From: JACVRW01 sp963764665
GTDB taxonomy: Bacteria; Actinomycetota; Thermoleophilia; Solirubrobacterales; Thermoleophilaceae
DNA: 64,000 bases
Assembly: GCA_963764665.1 (NCBI GenBank)
Contig: CAVXTL010000026.1
Location: 1-64,000 of the forward strand
Direction of reading: 5' to 3'
Numbering within the stretch: position 1 is the first letter of the stretch; each line of letters begins with the position of its first letter. This document shows positions 1-7,812 of the stretch, piece after piece. The notes under the pieces are model-generated. The model was not told the DNA's origin and ran no database searches. It worked only from the letters and a program-made list of their open reading frames with translations. A program made the translations under genes and the position numbers.

Positions 1-1
1 G

Positions 2-82
2 CAGCAGACGGGTCCCGAGTACGCGTGCACGAACCAGCCCGGCCAGGGCACCGGCGCCATGCAGCTCAGCGCCGCGGGCTAG
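2..82 (+). CDS. C-terminal end of an unidentified protein (partial)
   Basis: An open frame enters from the left edge and stops at TAG, encoding 26 residues ending in GAMQLSAAG. It is rich in Gly, Gln and Thr with one Cys, a composition more like a folded secreted or enzyme C-terminus than a random frame. It would converge on the minus-strand gene ending at 66, overlapping it by 17 bases. Too little is visible to name a family, and the frame could be fortuitous. Confidence 0.35.
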   Translation, partial: QQTGPEYACTNQPGQGTGAMQLSAAG

Positions 83-281
83 TAGTCCGGCCGGACAGCG
101 TGAGCCACAGCGCTCCGAGCAGCAGCGCAAGGAGCAGGAACCCGCCTCCGTGGCGCCACCAGCCGTCGGGGCCGGCGATCTCCCGGACCACGACCGCGAT
201 TCCCACCGCGGCCGCCACTCCGAGCGGCAGCGAGCGCGTCTCGCCGAGCACCAGCAGGCGGAGCTGGCGAAGGAACGTCAT
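66..281 (-). CDS. Small two-helix membrane protein
   Basis: A 71-residue protein with a basic N-terminus followed by two hydrophobic stretches (about residues 19-33 and 48-63) and an Arg-rich C-terminus, so probably a small integral membrane protein. The ATG at 281 overlaps the stop of the upstream membrane gene by four bases (ATGA), which fixes the start and indicates translational coupling. No family is recognised. Its likely role is as an accessory to the neighbouring multi-pass protein; that is inference from the coupling only. Confidence 0.6.
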   Translation of the reverse strand: MTFLRQLRLLVLGETRSLPLGVAAAVGIAVVVREIAGPDGWWRHGGGFLLLALLLGALWLTLSGRTTSPRR

Positions 282-1027
282 GCCATACCCGCCCGCTGTC
301 CCGCCAGGCTGACCGCTCCCACGCGCAGGCGCCGGACCATCACCTGAGAGGCGAGTACGTAGATGCCCGCCACCAGCAGCAGCGAGGCGTCGTCGAGAGG
401 CCATGACACGCCCAGTCCCTGGGCCACGAAGAACGTGCCGAAGGTGGACAGCAGGATCCCCACCGCGTACTTGAGCTCGGTCTCCGGCACGCGCCGGAGC
501 GGCCGGTGCAGAAGCAGCCCGACCGCGACGGTGAGCGCGACCGCGAGCCCCGCGCCCAGGAGCGCGGGCGTGCGCGCCGAGGGGGGGCCCGCCAGCGCGG
601 TCACGATCAGGATGACCTCGAGACCCTCGAGCAGCACACCCTTGAAGGCCACCGTCCGGGCCGCCCAGTCGGTCCCGTCCACGGGAGCCGCGTCGAGAGC
701 GTCGCGCTCCTCGAGGTACTCGTCATAGGCAGAGGAGCGCGACCGCCGGCCGGCCAGTCGCAGCACTCCCTTCCGAAGCCACTCGAGACCGAACAGGAGC
801 AGCGCCACTCCGATCACGAGCTTCAGCGGCTCGGCGGCCAGGCGGTTGACCAGCACGGGCCCGAGCAGCACCCCCGCCACCGCGCAGACCGCCACGGCTG
901 CCGCGGCGCCTATCACCGCGTCCCGCGTCCGGCGGCTGACCGCCACCGCGAGCACGATCGCGAGCGCCTCCAGCAGCTCGAGGGCCACCGCCAGCATCGC
1001 CCCGACGAGGGTGAGCACGAACGCCAT
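278..1027 (-). CDS. Multi-pass membrane protein, FTR1/COG4280-like
   Basis: A 249-residue protein with about six or seven membrane segments. Two short acidic motifs sit at the start of membrane helices in each half (LELLEAL near residues 14-20 and LEGLEVI in the middle), recalling the paired R/E-E-x-x-E motifs of FTR1-type metal permeases and the uncharacterised COG4280 proteins. The central loop is charged. The ATG at 1027 is preferred over a TTG seven codons upstream because the protein then begins directly at the first helix. Metal transport is inferred from motif placement, not shown. It shares an ATGA overlap with the small membrane gene downstream. Confidence 0.6.
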   Translation of the reverse strand: MAFVLTLVGAMLAVALELLEALAIVLAVAVSRRTRDAVIGAAAAVAVCAVAGVLLGPVLVNRLAAEPLKLVIGVALLLFGLEWLRKGVLRLAGRRSRSSAYDEYLEERDALDAAPVDGTDWAARTVAFKGVLLEGLEVILIVTALAGPPSARTPALLGAGLAVALTVAVGLLLHRPLRRVPETELKYAVGILLSTFGTFFVAQGLGVSWPLDDASLLLVAGIYVLASQVMVRRLRVGAVSLAGQRAGMA

Positions 1028-1080
1028 GCGGGCAGAATGCCAGCGCAAGGACTACCGTGAGCCGTGCGGAAGGGAGGACC

Positions 1081-1284
1081 ATGCCCTACGTCAATTGCGC
1101 TCTCTGCGGCGTGGTCAACTTCACCGTTGCGTACTGGTCCAATGTCGACGGGTGCGCGGGCTGCGGCGAGCCGCTGCCACGGCCGGGCAGCGTCATCACG
1201 GCCACCTCCCTCCGGGCGTCACGCGAGGGTGATCGCCCGGACGGTCGTCCGCCGCTGCACACCGTCGTGCAACGCCGTTTTTGA
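1081..1284 (+). CDS. Small zinc-ribbon-like protein
   Basis: A 67-residue protein whose first half carries two Cys pairs (C-x-x-C near residues 5-8 and C-x-x-C near residues 23-26), the spacing of a compact zinc ribbon, followed by a basic, low-hydrophobicity tail. The ATG at 1081 is the first in-frame start after a GGGAGG-like Shine-Dalgarno at about 1070. It is divergent from the membrane gene at 1027, with only 53 bases between starts. Function unknown; metal-dependent DNA or protein binding is plausible from the motif alone. Confidence 0.6.
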   Translation: MPYVNCALCGVVNFTVAYWSNVDGCAGCGEPLPRPGSVITATSLRASREGDRPDGRPPLHTVVQRRF

Positions 1285-1288
1285 TCAG

Positions 1289-1336
1289 CCTTTCCCCACC
1301 GGTTCGGCCGAATTCGCTCAAGCCGGTGCCGAAAGG
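1289..1336. repeat. Imperfect inverted repeat in the leader of the c-di-GMP gene
   Basis: Arms at 1289-1302 (CCTTTCCCCACCGG) and 1323-1336 (CCGGTGCCGAAAGG) pair at 11 of 14 positions around a 20-base loop that itself contains the palindrome TTCGGCCGAA. The structure ends 17 bases before the ATG at 1354, so it could be a 5' untranslated stem-loop or an operator. No T-run follows, so a simple terminator is unlikely. Confidence 0.45.
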
Positions 1337-1353
1337 TCCCGACACAGCATGTA

Positions 1354-3978
1354 ATGGCCCACAGGGCTCTGCAGTTCGAGCGGCGAGAGCTCGCCGGTCT
1401 TACTTGGTTCATCCTCGTCGCGGGCATTCTCGTGTCGAGCATTGCCTGGCTTGCCTGGCGCGACCACGCGCGCGCGGAGAACCGGGCTGACCTGGCTCAG
1501 AGCGCGGAGGACCTGTCGCAGCGGCTTGCCGCGAACGTCCGCCGTCACGACCAGGTCCTGCTGAGCGCGGCGGGCCTGTTCGCCGCATCGTCGTCGGTCG
1601 AGCGCGACGAGTTCTCCACCTTCGCGAGTGCGATAACGCTTCGCCGCAGGCTGCCGGATGTGAGCAGCATCCTCTGGATTCGCCCCGGCCGGGAAAAGGT
1701 CCGAGCCGTCTTCGTGTCCAAGCGCGACGGCTGGGCCTCGCAGGGGAGGGAGCTGAGCACGGTAGGGGGCCTGACCACGGCGCTCGCGGCGGCAGCCGAT
1801 GGCGACAAGGCCGTGCTGACGAAGACCTATGTGGAGCGGAACGGCGCTGCCCGAGACCTGGCGATGGTGCGACCGGTGTACGCGGGGGGTCTCACGGCGC
1901 AGGGCATCAGCGATCGCCGCCGAGGCCTCCTTGGCTGGGTCGCTCTGAAGCTCGATTCCGAGCTCTTCCTCGCGGAGGACATGCGCAGCTTCGCGCCGCA
2001 CGGGCGAGCCGTGCTGTTCTCTCCGACCGGGCAACCGGTGTCCTTGAGCACGCCGGGAGGGGCGCCGCCCGTGGTCGGTGATGACGAGGTCAAGCGCAAG
2101 GACCGCCTCGACCTCCAGGGTGGGAGGTGGGTGCTCCGAACGTCACGCGCGGCCGCCCCCACGGACCCGGTGGACCGCGCCGGCCCGGCCATCACATTCC
2201 TGGTGGGCGTCGCTCTGACGCTGTTGCTGTTCGCGCTTCTGCGTCTTCGCCGCCGTGCAGTCCGCGACGCGAGAAGCAGGGCGCGGGACCTGCGCGACAA
2301 GGAGGAGCAGTTCCGGGCGCTGGCCACCTCGTCGCCGGTGGGCATCTGCCTGCTGGACGACTCGGAGGAGTGCCGCTACGTGAACCAGCGCTGGGCGGAC
2401 ATCCACGGAATCGCCCCGGAGCAGGCGATCGGGCAGGAGGCCCTGCCGGCCCTTGAAGGCCCCGACCGCGCGACCTGGGCCACCGCGATCGAGCGTGGCC
2501 GGCAGGGCGCCGAGACCATGATCGAGTGCCGGGTGGCCCGCCCCGAGGGCGGCGAGCGCTGGGTGGCCTACCACGGCGCGCCGCTGCGCCATGAGAACGG
2601 CGAGATCCGGGGCTGGGTCGTCTCCGCTGTGGACGTGACCGATCGCCGGGCATACGAGGTCGAGTTGAAGCGGCGCGCGCTCCACGACGAGCTCACCGGC
2701 CTCCCGAACCGCGCCCTGCTGATGGAGCAGCTGGCCCATGCGCTCGCCGCCAGCCGCCGCCAGGGCCGGTCCACCGGCGTGCTCTTCATCGATCTCGACC
2801 GGCTCAAGGCGGTCAACGACTCCTTCGGGCGCCCCGTGGGCGACGAGGTCATCCGGACGGCCGCGCGCCGGCTCGACCAGACCGTGCGGCCGGGCGACAC
2901 CGTCGGCCGCTTCGCCAGCGACGAGTTCGTGGTCATCTGCGAGGACGTGGGCGACGAGACCGACGTGCTGCGTGTGGCCGAGCGCCTCGTGACCGACCTG
3001 GGCGAGCCGATTCAGGCGGGCGGGCAGCGGCTGAGCGTGACCGCCAGCATCGGGATCGCCTTCGGGCGCTCCGGTGACGATCCCGGCGAGGTGCTCCGCG
3101 ACGCCGACTCCGCCCGCCACCAGGCAAAGCTCCAGGGCGGCGGCGCGGTCGAGCTCTTCGATACCAGTCTGAACGTCAAGGCCCACCAACGGCTCGAGCT
3201 CGAGAACGCGTTGCGCGGCGCGCTCGACCGGGACGAGTTCGAGGTCTTCTACCAGCCGCTCGTGGAGCTGCCCTCGCGGCGCGCCGTCGGCTTCGAGGCA
3301 TTGCTCCGGTGGCACCGGGACGGCGACCTCATACCTCCCAACGACTTCATCCCCGCTGCCGAGGAGACCGGCCTCATCCTCCCGATCGGACGCTGGGTCC
3401 TGGCCACGGCCTGCGAGCAGGCGGCGCGCTGGAACGCGGAGTCGCGCAACGGGCCGGTGTTCCTCTCGGTGAACGTCTCGGCCCGCCAGATCGTGGAGCC
3501 CGGGCTGCCGGAGACCGTGGCGGAGGCGCTGGCCACCACCGGCCTCGACCCCGACTGTCTGTCGCTCGAGATCACGGAGAGCGTGCTGCTCGAGCCAGAC
3601 GGCGACACCCTCGCCACGCTGGATCGCATCCAGCGGCTGGGGGTGCGCCTGTCGCTGGACGACTTCGGCACCGGATTCTCGGCTCTCTCCTACCTCAAGC
3701 GCTTCCCGATCGAGGAGCTGAAGATCGATCGCGCGTTCGTGACCGACCTCGCTCGCAGCGCCGAGGACTGCGAGCTGGTGGCGGCGATCGTGGCAATGGC
3801 GCACGCGCTCGGCTTCTCCGTCATCGCCGAGGGCGTGGAGACGGAGGAGCAGCTGGACGCTCTCGACGACCTGCACGTGAAGCGCGCGCAGGGATATCTG
3901 TTCTCGGCCCCGGTGCAGCTTGCCGAGGCCACTGCCATGCTCGCCGACGGCGGCATGGTGCGCCCTGTGGCCCACTGA
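1354..3978 (+). CDS. CHASE-PAS-GGDEF-EAL c-di-GMP phosphodiesterase
   Basis: An 874-residue membrane signalling protein. A first transmembrane helix (about 16-35), an extracellular CHASE-like sensor domain and a second helix (about 279-300) lead into a PAS domain, then GGDEF and EAL domains. The GGDEF signature is degenerate: residues 521-525 read ASDEF, so cyclase activity is doubtful. The EAL domain keeps its signatures: EALLRW at 648, the conserved Asn in SVNVSARQ, LEITES, DDFGTG, the Lys and Asp in LKIDRAF, and IAEGVET. It should therefore hydrolyse c-di-GMP, perhaps tuned by GTP binding to the dead GGDEF domain (known in such hybrids; inference here). Another c-di-GMP gene lies at 20.95 kb. 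Confidence 0.92.
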   Translation: MAHRALQFERRELAGLTWFILVAGILVSSIAWLAWRDHARAENRADLAQSAEDLSQRLAANVRRHDQVLLSAAGLFAASSSVERDEFSTFASAITLRRRLPDVSSILWIRPGREKVRAVFVSKRDGWASQGRELSTVGGLTTALAAAADGDKAVLTKTYVERNGAARDLAMVRPVYAGGLTAQGISDRRRGLLGWVALKLDSELFLAEDMRSFAPHGRAVLFSPTGQPVSLSTPGGAPPVVGDDEVKRKDRLDLQGGRWVLRTSRAAAPTDPVDRAGPAITFLVGVALTLLLFALLRLRRRAVRDARSRARDLRDKEEQFRALATSSPVGICLLDDSEECRYVNQRWADIHGIAPEQAIGQEALPALEGPDRATWATAIERGRQGAETMIECRVARPEGGERWVAYHGAPLRHENGEIRGWVVSAVDVTDRRAYEVELKRRALHDELTGLPNRALLMEQLAHALAASRRQGRSTGVLFIDLDRLKAVNDSFGRPVGDEVIRTAARRLDQTVRPGDTVGRFASDEFVVICEDVGDETDVLRVAERLVTDLGEPIQAGGQRLSVTASIGIAFGRSGDDPGEVLRDADSARHQAKLQGGGAVELFDTSLNVKAHQRLELENALRGALDRDEFEVFYQPLVELPSRRAVGFEALLRWHRDGDLIPPNDFIPAAEETGLILPIGRWVLATACEQAARWNAESRNGPVFLSVNVSARQIVEPGLPETVAEALATTGLDPDCLSLEITESVLLEPDGDTLATLDRIQRLGVRLSLDDFGTGFSALSYLKRFPIEELKIDRAFVTDLARSAEDCELVAAIVAMAHALGFSVIAEGVETEEQLDALDDLHVKRAQGYLFSAPVQLAEATAMLADGGMVRPVAH

Positions 3979-4078
3979 TTCGCGCCACCCGGATTCTCCG
4001 ACCCGGGGCCTCAGTACCCTGAGAGGGCCGGCCCTCGCGCCCCCGGGCGGGGGGTTGCCGACGCCCAGGTAGCCCCAC

Positions 4079-5476
4079 ATGATCCGCCCCGAACAGCTTG
4101 CCGACGCCCTTCAGCGCCTCGAACCGAGGGACCGTGAGCTGCTCTCGCTGTCGCTGCACCGGCGCGTGCCCGACGAGGCGCTCGCCCGCATGTACGACTA
4201 CGAGCCGGCCGAGGTCTCGCGCCGGCGGGCCGCCGCGATCGAGCGGCTCGCCGACGATCTGCGCGTTCAGCGCGGCGAGGACCTCGGTTCGGTCCTGAAG
4301 GCGCTGCTTGAGCCCGGTACCTGGGCGGGCATCGAGCCGGCGCCGGGACGCGAGTTCACCGTGCCGGACGAGCCGACGCCCACGGCGCCGCCGGCCGGCC
4401 CTGAGCGCGACCGGAGGGCCAAGCGCCCGGCGCGCACCCCGAGCCCTACGCCCAGTCCCACGCCGCTGGCCGCGGAGGCCGCGAGCGCGCAGGAGCCGCT
4501 GCCGGCGCCGGTGCCCCTGCGGCCGGTGCCCCGGCCCGAGCCCGAGCCCGAGAAGGCGCCCAAGCCCCCGCCCGCGACGCTCGCGGCGGTGGCGGACCCG
4601 CCGAAGGCGCCACCTCCCGACGAGCCGGTGCTGGACATGCTCGCCGAGGGAGGCCGGGGCGACGAGGGAAGCGGGCGGCGGGTACGCACGGGCTTCCTGA
4701 CGCTGGCGGCCCTGGGCGCCGTGGCGTTGGTGGGGGCTGCCGGCCTGATGGCCGCCACCCAGCTCGGCGACAACGACTCCGGGAACGGCCCGAGAGCGGG
4801 CGGCAGCGACGGGACGCGCAACTTCGTGCCGGCCAATGGCGGGGCGCTCGAGGCGCCGTTCGCGTCCGACCCGCGCACATCGTCCTGCTACTCGACCGCG
4901 TACGTCTCCGAGTCCACGGTCCTCTACGACGAGCCGGGCGGCGAGCCGCGCCTGCGGATCACCAAGCGCACCGAGTGGGGGTCGCCGCGAGTGCTCGGCG
5001 TGGTCGGCCAGCGCGGAGACTGGCTCGGGGTGCAGGCCTCGGAGCTCAAGAACGGAGAGGTGGCCTGGATACCCCGCGAGCGCGCGCGTGTGGACTGCGT
5101 GCGGTGGTCGCTCCACGCCGACCTCTCCAAGCGCCAGCTGTTCGTGCGCAGGGACGGGCGCACGGTCAAGAAGTTCGACATCGCGATCGGCTCGCCCGGC
5201 CACACCACGCCGCTGGGGCGGTTCTCGGTCACCGACAAGCTCAAGGTCACCGACGAGAACTCGCCGTACGGCTGCTGCGTGCTGGCCCTCACCGGGCATC
5301 AGACCGACCTGCCCGAGGACTGGCCCGGCGGCGACCGGCTGGCGGTGCATGCAACGGCGGACGTGAGCAGCATCGGCAAGGCGGTGAGCCTCGGCTGCAT
5401 GCGCGTGCGCTCGGAGGAGGCGCGCTGGCTCATCTCGCGGATGCCGCTCGGCGCTCCGATCTTCGTCCGCTCCTGA
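4079..5476 (+). CDS. HTH (sigma region 4-like)-TM-L,D-transpeptidase fusion
   Basis: A 465-residue protein. The N-terminal 80 residues look like a sigma region 4-type helix-turn-helix (residues about 12-60). A long Pro/Ala/Glu linker leads to one transmembrane helix (about 204-228), an SH3-like extracytoplasmic segment, and a C-terminal YkuD-type L,D-transpeptidase domain. His424 and the S-L-G-C motif with Cys440 match the catalytic His and Cys; the usual SHGC His is Leu. Such enzymes form 3-3 peptidoglycan cross-links. A DNA-binding-like cytoplasmic head joined to a wall enzyme is unusual and suggests envelope-to-nucleoid or sigma-factor signalling. An ECF sigma gene starts 40 bases downstream. 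Confidence 0.85.
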   Translation: MIRPEQLADALQRLEPRDRELLSLSLHRRVPDEALARMYDYEPAEVSRRRAAAIERLADDLRVQRGEDLGSVLKALLEPGTWAGIEPAPGREFTVPDEPTPTAPPAGPERDRRAKRPARTPSPTPSPTPLAAEAASAQEPLPAPVPLRPVPRPEPEPEKAPKPPPATLAAVADPPKAPPPDEPVLDMLAEGGRGDEGSGRRVRTGFLTLAALGAVALVGAAGLMAATQLGDNDSGNGPRAGGSDGTRNFVPANGGALEAPFASDPRTSSCYSTAYVSESTVLYDEPGGEPRLRITKRTEWGSPRVLGVVGQRGDWLGVQASELKNGEVAWIPRERARVDCVRWSLHADLSKRQLFVRRDGRTVKKFDIAIGSPGHTTPLGRFSVTDKLKVTDENSPYGCCVLALTGHQTDLPEDWPGGDRLAVHATADVSSIGKAVSLGCMRVRSEEARWLISRMPLGAPIFVRS

Positions 5477-5516
5477 GGGGCTCTCACGAAACCGGCGCCC
5501 GGAGCGTCTGTTCCAC

Positions 5517-5993
5517 ATGAAGCTTCCGCCCTTCCAGGCCGTGTTCGACGAGCAGCGGACGGACGTGTACCGCTTCCTCGTCGCCACCGCCGGGCCGGTG
5601 GACGCCGACGACTGCTTCCAGGAGACCTGGATCTCGGCGCTGCGCGCATATCCGCGCCTGCGCCGTACCGACAACATTCGCGGGTGGCTCCTCAAGATCG
5701 CTCAGAACAAGGCGATCGACGCGCACCGGGCGCGAGCCCGGCGGCCCATGCCGGTGGAGACCGTGCCCGACAGGGCCGCACCGCCCGGCGCGCCGGCTTC
5801 GGTCGAGCACGACCAAGAGCTCTGGGAGGCGGTCCGCTCCCTGCCCGCAAAGCAGCGCACGGCGGTCTACTGCCGCTCGGTGCTCGGCATGCCCTACCAC
5901 GAGCTGGCCGAGCTGCTCGAGTCGTCGGAGGAGGCCGCCCGCCGCAACGTTCACGAAGGCTTGAAGCGCCTCAGAGAGGAATGGGATCGATGA
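5517..5993 (+). CDS. ECF-type RNA polymerase sigma factor
   Basis: A 158-residue protein with sigma region 2 (about 10-75, including DADDCFQETWISALRAY and the RGWLLKIAQN block) and region 4 (about 105-155, with LPAKQRTAVYCR and an HTH). Length and two-domain structure fit the extracytoplasmic function class. Its stop overlaps the start of an O6-alkylguanine transferase gene (ATGA at 5990-5993), so the two are translationally coupled. No separate anti-sigma gene is present. The upstream L,D-transpeptidase with a region 4-like head may be part of the same circuit (inference). Confidence 0.88.
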   Translation: MKLPPFQAVFDEQRTDVYRFLVATAGPVDADDCFQETWISALRAYPRLRRTDNIRGWLLKIAQNKAIDAHRARARRPMPVETVPDRAAPPGAPASVEHDQELWEAVRSLPAKQRTAVYCRSVLGMPYHELAELLESSEEAARRNVHEGLKRLREEWDR

Positions 5994-6604
5994 CGAGCAA
6001 GATCGAAAGCGCAATACGGGCCGCAGCGGTGGGCCTGGACGGGCCCAGCGCGGACCTGGAGGGGAGCCTCGTGGAGCGCGCCGAGAGCGAGGGCCTGCTC
6101 GATGTGGCCTATGCCTCGGTCGACTCGCCGCTCGGGCCGCTCACTGTGGCCGGCACCTCCGCGGGACTGGTGCGGGTGGCCTACGCGGACTACCGCAGCC
6201 AGGACGAGATCCTCGAGGACCTCGCCGCCAGGGTGTCGCCCCGGGTGCTCGAGGCGCCCGCGCGCCTCGACCCGGTGCGGCGCGAGCTGGACGAGTACTT
6301 CGAGGGGCGGCGCACGAGCTTCGACGTGCCGATCGACTGGACGCTCACCCGCGGCTTCACGCGCGAGGTGCTCAAGGCCACCGCTCGCATCCCCTACGGG
6401 GAGGTGGGCAGCTACGCGTCGGTGGCCGGCCAGGCGGGCAGCCCGCGCGCGGTCAGGGCCGCCGGAAACGCGCTCGGCGCCAATCCGATGCCGGTGGTCG
6501 TGCCCTGCCACCGCGTCCTGCGCAGCGGCGGTGCGCTCGGCGGCTACACCGGGGGGATCGAGCGCAAGGAGTTCCTGCTGCGCCTCGAGGGCCGCCTGCC
6601 CTGA
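5990..6604 (+). CDS. ogt: Methylated-DNA--protein-cysteine methyltransferase with N-terminal extension
   Basis: A 204-residue suicide repair protein that transfers alkyl groups from O6-alkylguanine to its own cysteine. The PCHRV signature places the acceptor at Cys173; the N-terminal domain includes EYFEGRRTSFDVP. About 40 residues before the canonical start of the family (MTSKIESAIRAAA onward, helical and acidic) form an extension absent from the second Ogt at 43.2 kb. Start chosen at the ATG overlapping the sigma factor stop. The coupling to an ECF sigma factor suggests that the extension might act like an anti-sigma or docking segment; this is inference. Confidence 0.9.
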   Translation: MTSKIESAIRAAAVGLDGPSADLEGSLVERAESEGLLDVAYASVDSPLGPLTVAGTSAGLVRVAYADYRSQDEILEDLAARVSPRVLEAPARLDPVRRELDEYFEGRRTSFDVPIDWTLTRGFTREVLKATARIPYGEVGSYASVAGQAGSPRAVRAAGNALGANPMPVVVPCHRVLRSGGALGGYTGGIERKEFLLRLEGRLP

Positions 6605-6621
6605 ACGGCGCCGACGCCGCC

Positions 6622-6627
6622 TACAAT
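6622..6627 (+). promoter_or_regulatory. -10 element TACAAT for tRNA-Ser
   Basis: TACAAT matches the TANNNT -10 consensus and lies 11 bases upstream of the mature tRNA 5' end, in a short gap after ogt. No convincing -35 hexamer is seen 17 bases upstream. Confidence 0.5.
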
Positions 6628-6638
6628 CGGCGCGTCCC

Positions 6639-6727
6639 GGAGAGGTGGCCGAGTGGCTGAAGGCACTCGCCTGCTAAGCGAGTATGGGGTTCACACTCCA
6701 TCGAGGGTTCGAATCCCTCCCTCTCCG
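6639..6727 (+). tRNA. tRNA-Ser(GCU)
   Basis: An 89-base class II tRNA with the acceptor stem GGAGAGG/CCTCTCC, D-loop GTGGCCGAGTGGCTGAAGG, anticodon stem CTCGC/GCGAG with loop CTGCTAA (anticodon GCU at 6673-6675), a long variable arm and T-loop GGTTCGAATCC. The discriminator is G at 6727 and CCA is not encoded. It decodes AGC/AGU serine codons. Confidence 0.97.
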
Positions 6728-6728
6728 T

Positions 6729-7130
6729 TTGCAGCCCGCTTCGAACGTTGAGGTCGTCAGGCGGTTGTTCGAGGCCGTCGGTCGGGGTGACATAGATGAC
6801 GTGATCGGCTGCGCCGCCGAAGATGGCGTGCTCGATGCGTCGCGCCGGCTCCTCGGCGGGCGGACGTTCGTGGGGCACCAGGGCATCCGGGAGTACTTCG
6901 CGATGCTGGACGACGTCTGGAGCGAGATTGGCACGGAGCCCGAGGACTTCATCGCAGCCGGAGACGCGGTGGTTGTTCCGGTTCGGGTGGTGAACACCGG
7001 CCGAGCGAGCGACATCACGGTCGGGGCCCAGGCCGCATGGGTCGCCGAGGTGCGCGACGGGAAGGTGGAGCGAATGACCGTCTACCAGTCCCGAGCCGAG
7101 GCCCTCGAGGCCGTGGGGCTGTCGGAGTAA
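6729..7130 (+). CDS. SnoaL/NTF2-like domain protein
   Basis: A 133-residue protein with the cone-like alpha+beta NTF2/SnoaL pattern: N-terminal helix NVEVVRRLFEAVGRGD, then a strand-rich core ending in AWVAEVRDGKVERMTVY. Members of this fold act as small-molecule cyclases or isomerases, or simply bind ligands; no substrate can be read here. The in-frame ATG at 6684 lies inside the tRNA, so the TTG at 6729, two bases after the tRNA, is the more credible start. Confidence 0.75.
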   Translation: MQPASNVEVVRRLFEAVGRGDIDDVIGCAAEDGVLDASRRLLGGRTFVGHQGIREYFAMLDDVWSEIGTEPEDFIAAGDAVVVPVRVVNTGRASDITVGAQAAWVAEVRDGKVERMTVYQSRAEALEAVGLSE

Positions 7131-7163
7131 CCCGCTCAGCGGGCATCTGGGCAGAATGCGGTG

Positions 7164-7514
7164 ATGGCGTCCTACTCGGTCAACCAGCCCGCCGTGGAGC
7201 GAGCCCGCCAGCTCATCGAAGCTCGGCAGTACGTGCTCGAGAGCGAGTGGGGGGAGGTCCAGCCCGGCGCCGACGAGGAGAACGCGTTCCTGGACGGGCA
7301 CTCGTGGGACGAGTACGCCGAGTGGCATCTGGGCCTGACCGACGGGGCGGCGGACGAGACGAAGGCCAGGTACGGGTTCGTCTACGGCGACTTTCGCCGC
7401 GTCCACCGGGCCGGTCTGATCGCCTGCGTCTACAGGGCCGCCGAGTGGCGCCACAAGGACGTCGAGCTCGCCGCCCACGATCTGTTGCAGCGTCTCGACA
7501 GCGCGACCGGCTGA
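7164..7514 (+). CDS. Conserved actinobacterial protein of unknown function
   Basis: A 116-residue soluble protein rich in Trp, Tyr and Asp (WGEVQPGADEENAF, HSWDEYAEWHLGL, KARYGFVYGDFRRVHR, CVYRAAEW). The pattern resembles a short family I recall from actinobacterial genomes, without known function. The GTG one codon upstream at 7161 is an alternative start. No membrane segment or signal peptide. The gene stands alone between the SnoaL-like protein and a tiny membrane protein. Confidence 0.75.
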   Translation: MASYSVNQPAVERARQLIEARQYVLESEWGEVQPGADEENAFLDGHSWDEYAEWHLGLTDGAADETKARYGFVYGDFRRVHRAGLIACVYRAAEWRHKDVELAAHDLLQRLDSATG

Positions 7515-7555
7515 GCGCAGGCGTTCGTTTGCGGCCGCACGAGCCGGGCAGAGGT

Positions 7556-7786
7556 ATGCACGTGATCGTCTTCGCCAGCTCCGGCGGCCTGATCGTGGTG
7601 GCCGTCTTCATCGTGGTCATCGTCGCCGTCGCGTTCGGTCTCCTCAGCCGAGAGGGAAGCGAGATCGACGAGCACCCGCTCGGGGGAGAGCGGAACGACG
7701 GGGCGCCCGGTGCCGAGGCTCCGAGCGACCTCTCCGGGCAGGCCGAGGACGCCTCGTCGGCCTTCGACGAGCACGGCACCCGCTAG
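7556..7786 (+). CDS. Small single-pass membrane protein
   Basis: A 76-residue protein with one strongly hydrophobic N-terminal helix (about residues 8-28, largely Val and Ile) followed by an acidic, Gly/Asp/Ser-rich cytoplasmic or extracellular tail. The ATG at 7556 is preceded by a GAGG-like ribosome site. No family is recognised; the frame is supported by the hydrophobic helix and its clean position between flanking genes. Confidence 0.55.
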   Translation: MHVIVFASSGGLIVVAVFIVVIVAVAFGLLSREGSEIDEHPLGGERNDGAPGAEAPSDLSGQAEDASSAFDEHGTR

Positions 7787-7812
7787 AGGCGGGGCGCGTC
7801 AGCCGGGTACGG

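Noticed and set aside
2143..4080. A 645-codon open frame on the minus strand through the c-di-GMP gene
   Set aside because: It is the GC-rich antisense of a gene with strong domain motifs, with Arg/Gly/His-heavy composition and no domain; the same applies to the long minus frames at 3821-5695 and plus frame at 32499-34499.
6684..6728. ATG at 6684 as the start of the SnoaL-like gene
   Set aside because: It lies within tRNA-Ser; a TTG just after the tRNA gives a protein of normal length.
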